A DNA stretch of 9,404 nt from JBBRRP01 sp038251425. GTDB lineage: Bacteria > Myxococcota_A > Polyangia > Polyangiales > Polyangiaceae. Made by a program: the position numbers and the translations under genes. The notes beneath the pieces are model-generated. The model worked only from the letters and a program-made list of their open reading frames with translations, had not been told where the DNA came from and did not search any database. Of this stretch, positions 5,614 to 9,404 are shown piece after piece. The stretch covers positions 1 to 9,404 of the forward strand of contig JBBSBI010000197.1 of assembly GCA_038251425.1 (NCBI GenBank), given 5' to 3'. Numbering within the stretch: position 1 is the stretch's first letter; each line of letters opens with the position of its first letter.

Positions 5614-6818
5614 GGGTTGTCCCCGCGGGTTGTGTCGTGGGCCTGTTTGGCTACAGGCTCGCGAGGGGCTGTGGGCGTTTCGAATTCGGCCACTGCAACC
5701 TTGAGCAAGAAGCCCGGCACCAGCGTGTTGACGATCGCAAAAATGATGAGCGCGCCAAATAAATAGGGAGGAAGGGCGAACTGTTCTTGCAAGATTTCGG
5801 CAATAACAATCGTGAACACGAGGGTAGGGATGACGGCCGTGCCAATTCTGGCCCCGGTTTTCCAGGACTCACCCATGACTAACGTCCGATGCAGCGCGAC
5901 CCGCAGGACGCGTATGGGCAGCACCAGCAGGAGCAACGAAATGCTAACGATGAACGCAGTCGAAGGGAAGTTTTCGGCTCGCAGGTGCAGCCCAGCCTTG
6001 AGGAAGTAGAAAGGAACGAAAAACGAGGCAAATAGTTCAACCCCGCCGAGCAGCTTCTCGGAGCTCAACTCCGGCAGATCCTTGCGCAAGCGTACCGCCG
6101 TGAGTCCAACAGCGAAGGCCCCGACCAGATAATAGACGCCAAGCTCTCGCGTGATGAAAGCGCAGAGCAAAGCCACGAGAATAAGAAAAGTGAATTCAGT
6201 CTTCGGCGCAAAGGGCGCGATGACGCGCGCGAACACGCGGAAAAGAGGTGGAAGCAAAAGCACCATTGCCAAGAGTGCGGCGGCGGAAAGTCCTAACGAA
6301 CGCAGATCGGAACTCTGAATCGTTAAGAAGAGAACGCCGAGGGCGACGAGCTCTGACGCGATTGCTTTGGATTTGACCCAGAAACGTTCCTCCACAGTCA
6401 ATCCGAACCCGTTCAAGGAGTCGAGAATAAATCCGGTCGAGGGGGTGAAAAGCGCCAGCGCAAAGAGTACCGCCGGGCGCACCTGCAGCCCATAAGCAAA
6501 GTAAAGTGCCACAGCGCCGACCACGAGTAGAGCCAGCTGAGCCCCGATGTGTTGCAGCAATACTGTTCGACCCCGCTTCAGCTCGGCAAAGTCCACCTCC
6601 AGCCCCGCAAAGAGAAACATCGACACAATGCCCAATGTGGACAGGAGCTTGATGGTGTGATCATCGTGGAAAAGATGAAATCCGATGCCCAGTATTCCAC
6701 CGATACCCATGCAGGTAACCGCGCTTGGAAGCCTGAAACGCTGGAGCGCGCGGGGCACGATGAAGAGCCCAAAAACTAAGAGCATGTACTGAATTTCGGG
6801 CGAGAGCTTGAGCGGCAT
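5610..6818 (-). CDS. CPA2-family cation:proton antiporter (membrane domain only)
   Basis: Inner-membrane antiporter of 402 residues with about 12 hydrophobic segments, exchanging K+ or Na+ for H+. The CPA2 signature FLFAGLEVDFAELKR is at 69-82. The unwound-helix region LALFTPSTGFILDSL is at 121-135. Where most members have an Asp pair or Gln-Asp in the following helix, this protein has Ser155-Glu156 (AIASELVALG). A membrane Lys (K274, FYFLKAGLHL) is near the place of the TM10 Lys of electrogenic members. There is no C-terminal TrkA-N/RCK domain, only a hydrophilic tail from about 378. The start is supported by AGGGA (6827-6831) 8 bases upstream. It converges on the Usp gene with a 4-bp overlap and lies 71 bp downstream of the DUF2156 gene on the same strand, so read-through from that operon is possible. 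Family is secure; ion specificity is not. Confidence 0.9.
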   Translation of the reverse strand: MPLKLSPEIQYMLLVFGLFIVPRALQRFRLPSAVTCMGIGGILGIGFHLFHDDHTIKLLSTLGIVSMFLFAGLEVDFAELKRGRTVLLQHIGAQLALLVVGAVALYFAYGLQVRPAVLFALALFTPSTGFILDSLNGFGLTVEERFWVKSKAIASELVALGVLFLTIQSSDLRSLGLSAAALLAMVLLLPPLFRVFARVIAPFAPKTEFTFLILVALLCAFITRELGVYYLVGAFAVGLTAVRLRKDLPELSSEKLLGGVELFASFFVPFYFLKAGLHLRAENFPSTAFIVSISLLLLVLPIRVLRVALHRTLVMGESWKTGARIGTAVIPTLVFTIVIAEILQEQFALPPYLFGALIIFAIVNTLVPGFLLKVAVAEFETPTAPREPVAKQAHDTTRGDNP

Positions 6819-6889
6819 GAATGCGGTCCCTGGACTAGCACGAATCGCAGGGGAGGCGGACCCCTCGGTGGGGCGGAGTCACGCGCGGC

Positions 6890-7954
6890 TCACCGTTGCG
6901 TCACCCAGCTCGCACATTTTTTTACGAGAGCTCGTGAACCAAACTGCACGAGTCCGTCGGGCGCGAATGCGGCGAGGCAGTCGCGCACCGCGCGCTGCGC
7001 GCTCACAGTGCTTGGGAATGCGACGTAAACTGGTGTCCATTCGCAAGGTTTTAATTTAGCTCTGAAGGCTTCGAGCCCAGCGAAATTGTACAGGCCCGAA
7101 CTCAAGCGCCTCACCCAGCTCAACCATGGGGTTTGCGCTCCTGCCAAGGGCACCAGGCCCAGCGTCACGTACGAGCTTTCAAGGGCGCAGGCGTCCTTCA
7201 TGGCGGCATCAATCAGAAGTTCACAAGTGCCATTGGGGGCCTTCGGGTCACGGATCAGCTCCTGGAGACACCAACCGTGACGCGCGTAGATGGGTGTCAT
7301 GCTGGCAAACGCCACGGGCTCATCCCCCACGAAGGCTACAAAAATACGCCTCTCTTTCGCGTGCGCGAACGGGTGCGTAGCGACGACAAACTTCATAGGA
7401 GGCATGGGGTGATTGCGCTGCCACCGCCACAGCATCTCGTCCAACTTCCGGCGCAGCGGAGTGCCCGGCGCGCCCTCGTCGGCAGCTACGCGATGCACCA
7501 AGACCTGCTTGGCCCGCCCGCGCCGGAGTTGCGCGCGAAGCCCACTATCTCGCTCGGCAGTCTCCTGCCAGGCACGCGGATCCCAGCAAGGTTGCTGCCC
7601 GATCAAAAATCGTTCGAAGGGCACTGCGGAAACGAAGCGCCGCTCGGCTCCGAAGAAGACTGCCCGACGTTTTGCCAGTTGCGCGGCATGCACAAACGCT
7701 TCTGCTGCTGACCTCATCACCTCTGGAACTCCGACGGGCACACCGGCTGCAACCCAGGCGCCTCCCGTGTCGACATAGCCGACACACGCAGATGTTCCGT
7801 AGAACCAATACGAGAAACCTGGTGCCAAGATCTGAAACGACATCGCGTTCCATCCAAACGAGTTCACCAGACAGCAAGCCATGCTTGCCTCCCACGCATC
7901 ACGTTCCTTTGCTGGATAAAGGTGCTCAGCGTTTATAGAGCTTACCATTGGCAT
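6890..7954 (-). CDS. Stand-alone phosphatidylglycerol lysyltransferase-type (DUF2156/MprF C-terminal) protein
   Basis: Probably a tRNA-dependent aminoacyltransferase of the MprF C-terminal family, which transfers an amino acid to membrane phosphatidylglycerol. The fold is a pair of GNAT-like domains. Residues 40-110 form the first half (GGAWVAAGVPVG at 64-75). The second contains the family hallmarks RDPKAPNGTCELLIDAAM (235-252), YVTLGLVPLAG (262-272) and YNFAGLEAFRAKLKP (289-303) followed by EWTPVYVAFP. No membrane helices are visible, so the MprF flippase part is absent. At 354 residues it matches soluble DUF2156 proteins. The ATG at 7954 is chosen because GAGG lies 9 bases upstream; a TTG at 7984 would lengthen the overlap with the PepSY-like gene to 59 bp, while the chosen start overlaps it by 29 bp. 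The protein contains 10 cysteines. Donor amino acid and acceptor are unknown; another acyl transfer is possible. Confidence 0.8.
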   Translation of the reverse strand: MPMVSSINAEHLYPAKERDAWEASMACCLVNSFGWNAMSFQILAPGFSYWFYGTSACVGYVDTGGAWVAAGVPVGVPEVMRSAAEAFVHAAQLAKRRAVFFGAERRFVSAVPFERFLIGQQPCWDPRAWQETAERDSGLRAQLRRGRAKQVLVHRVAADEGAPGTPLRRKLDEMLWRWQRNHPMPPMKFVVATHPFAHAKERRIFVAFVGDEPVAFASMTPIYARHGWCLQELIRDPKAPNGTCELLIDAAMKDACALESSYVTLGLVPLAGAQTPWLSWVRRLSSGLYNFAGLEAFRAKLKPCEWTPVYVAFPSTVSAQRAVRDCLAAFAPDGLVQFGSRALVKKCASWVTQR

Positions 7955-8387
7955 CAAGGAGGACCTCGCGCCGCCTATTTTCAAGCTTCATTTGGAGCCT
8001 GAAGAGGGGGAGTTCTGCTTTTCCAATGATCGTTACCTTCTCGATCTTGAGCAGGACGGCCCTGGCATAACGGCCTGCCAGCGCCTTCTTGACTCCGTCC
8101 GGAAGAGCCTGTCGTGCTATCAAGCGTTCTTCGAACAACACGTAGCCATTTTTTGCGAAGGTGACATCCACTTTGCTCCCGCCTGTGCTGAGCTTCACTT
8201 CGTACACCGTCTTACCGCGGTCGTCTTCTTGTGCGTAGGCGTTGGTGATTGCCCCGGGATATTTGTTTGCAACGGCCTGCAAGACAAGCATAGGCACCTG
8301 CGCCTTCGTGATCGGACGTTCGCGCGCCAGCCCTAACCCCGTTAAGGTCAACGCGAGGAGGAATGGAGCGAAAAACCTAGGTGCCAT
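7926..8387 (-). CDS. Exported PepSY-like domain protein
   Basis: A 153-residue protein with a Sec signal peptide (MAPRFFAPFLLALTLTGLGLA, likely cut after A21) and a periplasmic domain. Two repeats of a PepSY-like alpha/beta unit are discernible: VPMLVLQAVANKYPGAI with YEVKLSTGGSKVDVTFAKNGYVL (about 31-85), and ALPDGVKKALAGRYA with FRLQMKLENRRREVLLDANGKLYK (about 95-152). Each is a helix followed by strands and a strand ending in N/DG. Proteins of this kind are described as small periplasmic binders or inhibitors, often of unknown partner. The ATG at 8387 is preferred over a GTG at 8423 because it puts the signal peptide at the N-terminus. The end overlaps the DUF2156 gene by 29 bp, so the two are likely co-translated. 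Function unknown. Confidence 0.75.
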   Translation of the reverse strand: MAPRFFAPFLLALTLTGLGLARERPITKAQVPMLVLQAVANKYPGAITNAYAQEDDRGKTVYEVKLSTGGSKVDVTFAKNGYVLFEERLIARQALPDGVKKALAGRYARAVLLKIEKVTIIGKAELPLFRLQMKLENRRREVLLDANGKLYKR

Positions 8388-8472
8388 GCCAGAAATTCGT
8401 GGGGCCGATGAGGACGGTAGCACACCGTGAGAACCGGCTGCCAGGCTCGGATGCGATGCACTAAATCCTTGG

Positions 8473-8904
8473 CTAAGAAGCCACGTGCCGAGCTAACCAG
8501 TTCGAGAATTGCATGGCAGGCAGCAGGCCCTCTTGTCGTGCTGCTTCCAAACCGTTCTTGAACAGCACAAACGCTGGGATCCCTTGGATGCGGAACTCCG
8601 AGGAGAGCTCGGGAGTTTCGTCCGTGTTCACTTTCAGCACGGTCACCTTGCCGGCGTTTTGCCCGGCGATCTGATCAAGGACGGGGGCTGCCAGGCGACA
8701 CGGACCGCACCACGGTGCCCAAAAGTCTACGAGGATGGGCACGGGCGAGGCGTCAAGCGCTGCACGAAACGCCGCAGCCTGCACGGATTGCGGGGCACCG
8801 CTAGTTTCCAGGCGCTGCTTGCAGCGACCGCACACCGGAGTTCCAGTGTGCCTCATTGGAACTCTATTGAAGGCCCCGCACGCGCTGCAGCGGTATGTCG
8901 ACAT
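8473..8904 (-). CDS. trxC: Thioredoxin 2-like protein with N-terminal zinc ribbon
   Basis: Cytoplasmic protein-disulfide reductase of 143 residues. The N-terminus carries two CxxC pairs, C6-C9 and C25-C28, forming the zinc ribbon of the TrxC/thioredoxin-2 group. A thioredoxin fold follows with DFWAPWCGPC (active site C66 and C69) and a cis-Pro at IPAF (P110). The length matches E. coli Trx2 (139 residues). The ATG at 8904 has an AGG 8 bases upstream. The lipoprotein gene ends 43 bp upstream on the same strand and the PepSY-like gene starts 85 bp downstream, so the three may be cotranscribed. In E. coli trxC is induced by OxyR under peroxide stress; no such site was recognised here. It would be reduced by thioredoxin reductase encoded elsewhere. 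Confidence 0.92.
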   Translation of the reverse strand: MSTYRCSACGAFNRVPMRHTGTPVCGRCKQRLETSGAPQSVQAAAFRAALDASPVPILVDFWAPWCGPCRLAAPVLDQIAGQNAGKVTVLKVNTDETPELSSEFRIQGIPAFVLFKNGLEAARQEGLLPAMQFSNWLARHVAS

Positions 8905-8947
8905 CCGCGCAACCTAAGCATCCGCCGTTCCGTTTCAAGCGGGGGAG

Positions 8948-9220
8948 TTAGCGGTCCTTGCCCGGACGAGGCTTGTTCGGTCGCTTTCCGCGCACCAATT
9001 TGTTGCCGTAGGCAGGCGGCGGGGCGACGATCTCCCCGGGCTCTGGCGCGATACCTTCTGACGAGTCTTCAGTCCCCGTTGCGGGCGCGGCACTCAACGC
9101 CTCCTCGGTGCCAACGGGTGGCTTCGGTTCGGGCGGCGGAGCTGCGGCACCGCCGCACCCTGCCGTCAGTAGCGTCAGCAAGACCAAGGCAGTGATCGGA
9201 GCGCGAGCCATCAATATCAT
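8948..9220 (-). CDS. Small Pro/Ala-rich lipoprotein of unknown function
   Basis: A 90-residue protein from the ATG at 9220 with a lipoprotein signal: one Arg, a hydrophobic stretch (ITALVLLTLL) and the lipobox LTAGC (Cys22), followed by GG. The mature part is low-complexity: Pro/Ala/Glu-rich (APPPEPKPP at about 27-35), then acidic up to 65, ending in a basic tail (KLVRGKRPNKPRPGKDR). It has no recognisable domain. An ATG three codons downstream (9211) and a GTG at 9268 are other possible starts; none has a clear Shine-Dalgarno. The signal is best placed with 9220 or 9211. It would be anchored in the inner or outer membrane, with a charged tail that could contact peptidoglycan or lipids. First gene of a probable minus-strand operon, divergent from the gene at 9289. 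Confidence 0.7.
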   Translation of the reverse strand: MILMARAPITALVLLTLLTAGCGGAAAPPPEPKPPVGTEEALSAAPATGTEDSSEGIAPEPGEIVAPPPAYGNKLVRGKRPNKPRPGKDR

Positions 9221-9288
9221 CGAGCTGTCGTACCACGAAACAACACCCGTTGGCGCTCGGACAGTCACGAGTATGGCATAGTGCGCCC

Positions 9289-9404
9289 ATGTTGGACTGG
9301 TGGCGCCGCCTGAGCCGCGCTGAGGTGATTGCTCAGCCCTTCTCCGCAGAGTTCCGTGAGTTCGTGCGCGCGCGCGTGCCGCTCGCCAGCTATCTGACCG
9401 AGAG
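9289..9404 (+). CDS. N-terminus of a possible MtfA/M90-family zinc peptidase, cut by the window edge
   Basis: Only 38 codons are visible from the ATG at 9289. The pattern MLDWWRRLSRAE, then AQPFSAEFREFV, then VPLASYLTE resembles the start of MtfA-like M90 metallopeptidases (aromatic/Arg-rich start, PF-x-x-x-W/F-R, V-P-L-x-x-x-L). The HExxH zinc site would lie beyond the edge, so the call rests on the N-terminus alone. The gene is divergent from the lipoprotein gene; no Shine-Dalgarno is visible upstream. Confidence 0.4.
   Translation, partial: MLDWWRRLSRAEVIAQPFSAEFREFVRARVPLASYLTE

Noticed and set aside
5613..5624. GGGG-TTGT-CCCC hairpin at the antiporter end as a terminator
   Set aside because: The stem has only 4 bp and no T tract follows on either strand.
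6849..6865. AGGGG/CCCCT inverted repeat between the DUF2156 and antiporter genes
   Set aside because: A 5-bp stem with a 7-base loop and no T tract is not enough to claim a terminator.
7133..7711. Plus-strand 192-codon frame opposite the DUF2156 gene
   Set aside because: Antisense to a gene with several MprF-family motifs; no family resemblance in its own product.
9250..9277. TTGGCG and TATGGC as a promoter for the gene at 9289
   Set aside because: Matches are 4/6 and 3/6 and would place the transcription start nearly on the ATG; possible for a leaderless transcript but too weak to list.
1..9404. Mobile element, CRISPR, tRNA/rRNA, toxin-antitoxin or phage-defence content
   Set aside because: No terminal repeats, spaced repeats, cloverleaf-like sequence, transposase, or defence-family domains were seen; all long frames are explained by housekeeping and stress functions. 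The longest gene-free stretch is about 100 bp.

Overview
The window reads as ordinary bacterial chromosome: moderately GC-rich, densely packed, with no IS element, tRNA, rRNA or CRISPR array. It looks Gram-negative, because it has a lipoprotein, a Sec-exported PepSY-like protein, an MscS channel with an apparent cleavable signal peptide, and an NhaR-like regulator. A myxobacterial or other deltaproteobacterial-type source is my best guess from the protein styles (long-type GT20 synthase, Pro/Ala-rich lipoprotein). This is inference only; no phylogenetic marker is present.

Region 1 (1-3707, + strand) is a tight apparent operon: 3' part of a trehalose-6-phosphate synthase (otsA, cut by the window edge), trehalose-6-phosphate phosphatase (otsB), a MarR-family regulator and an MscS-type mechanosensitive channel. 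Junctions are a 23-bp overlap, a 3-bp gap and an ATGA overlap. It would pair synthesis of a compatible solute with the valve that releases solutes on down-shock, with a regulator between them. A palindrome followed by T6 lies inside the first codons of the MarR gene and could attenuate transcription between the trehalose genes and the distal pair.

Region 2 (3711-6818) holds an NhaR-like LysR regulator (minus), a tandem-domain universal stress protein (plus, divergent from the regulator across about 100 bp), and a CPA2 cation:proton antiporter (minus). The antiporter converges on the Usp gene with a 4-bp overlap of the stop ends. The regulator likewise converges on mscS with a 3-bp gap. A TCG-N7-CGA dyad of the LysR T-N11-A type lies in the divergent control region.

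Region 3 (6890-9220, minus strand) encodes, in transcription order, a small lipoprotein, a thioredoxin-2-like protein with an N-terminal zinc ribbon, an exported PepSY-like protein and a stand-alone MprF-type (DUF2156) acyltransferase domain. The antiporter follows in the same direction after 71 bp. On the right edge a divergent gene begins whose N-terminus resembles MtfA/M90 zinc peptidases (cut by the window).

Taken together, the first two regions form a plausible osmotic/ionic-stress locus: trehalose, mechanosensitive channel, cation/proton exchange, a Na+/pH-type regulator and a stress protein. The third adds envelope and redox functions whose link to the first two is only positional. I see no clearly unprecedented system. 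The most unusual points are the regulator sandwiched in the trehalose/MscS operon with its internal terminator-like palindrome, and the NhaR-like/Usp/CPA2 arrangement with an atypical antiporter active-site region.
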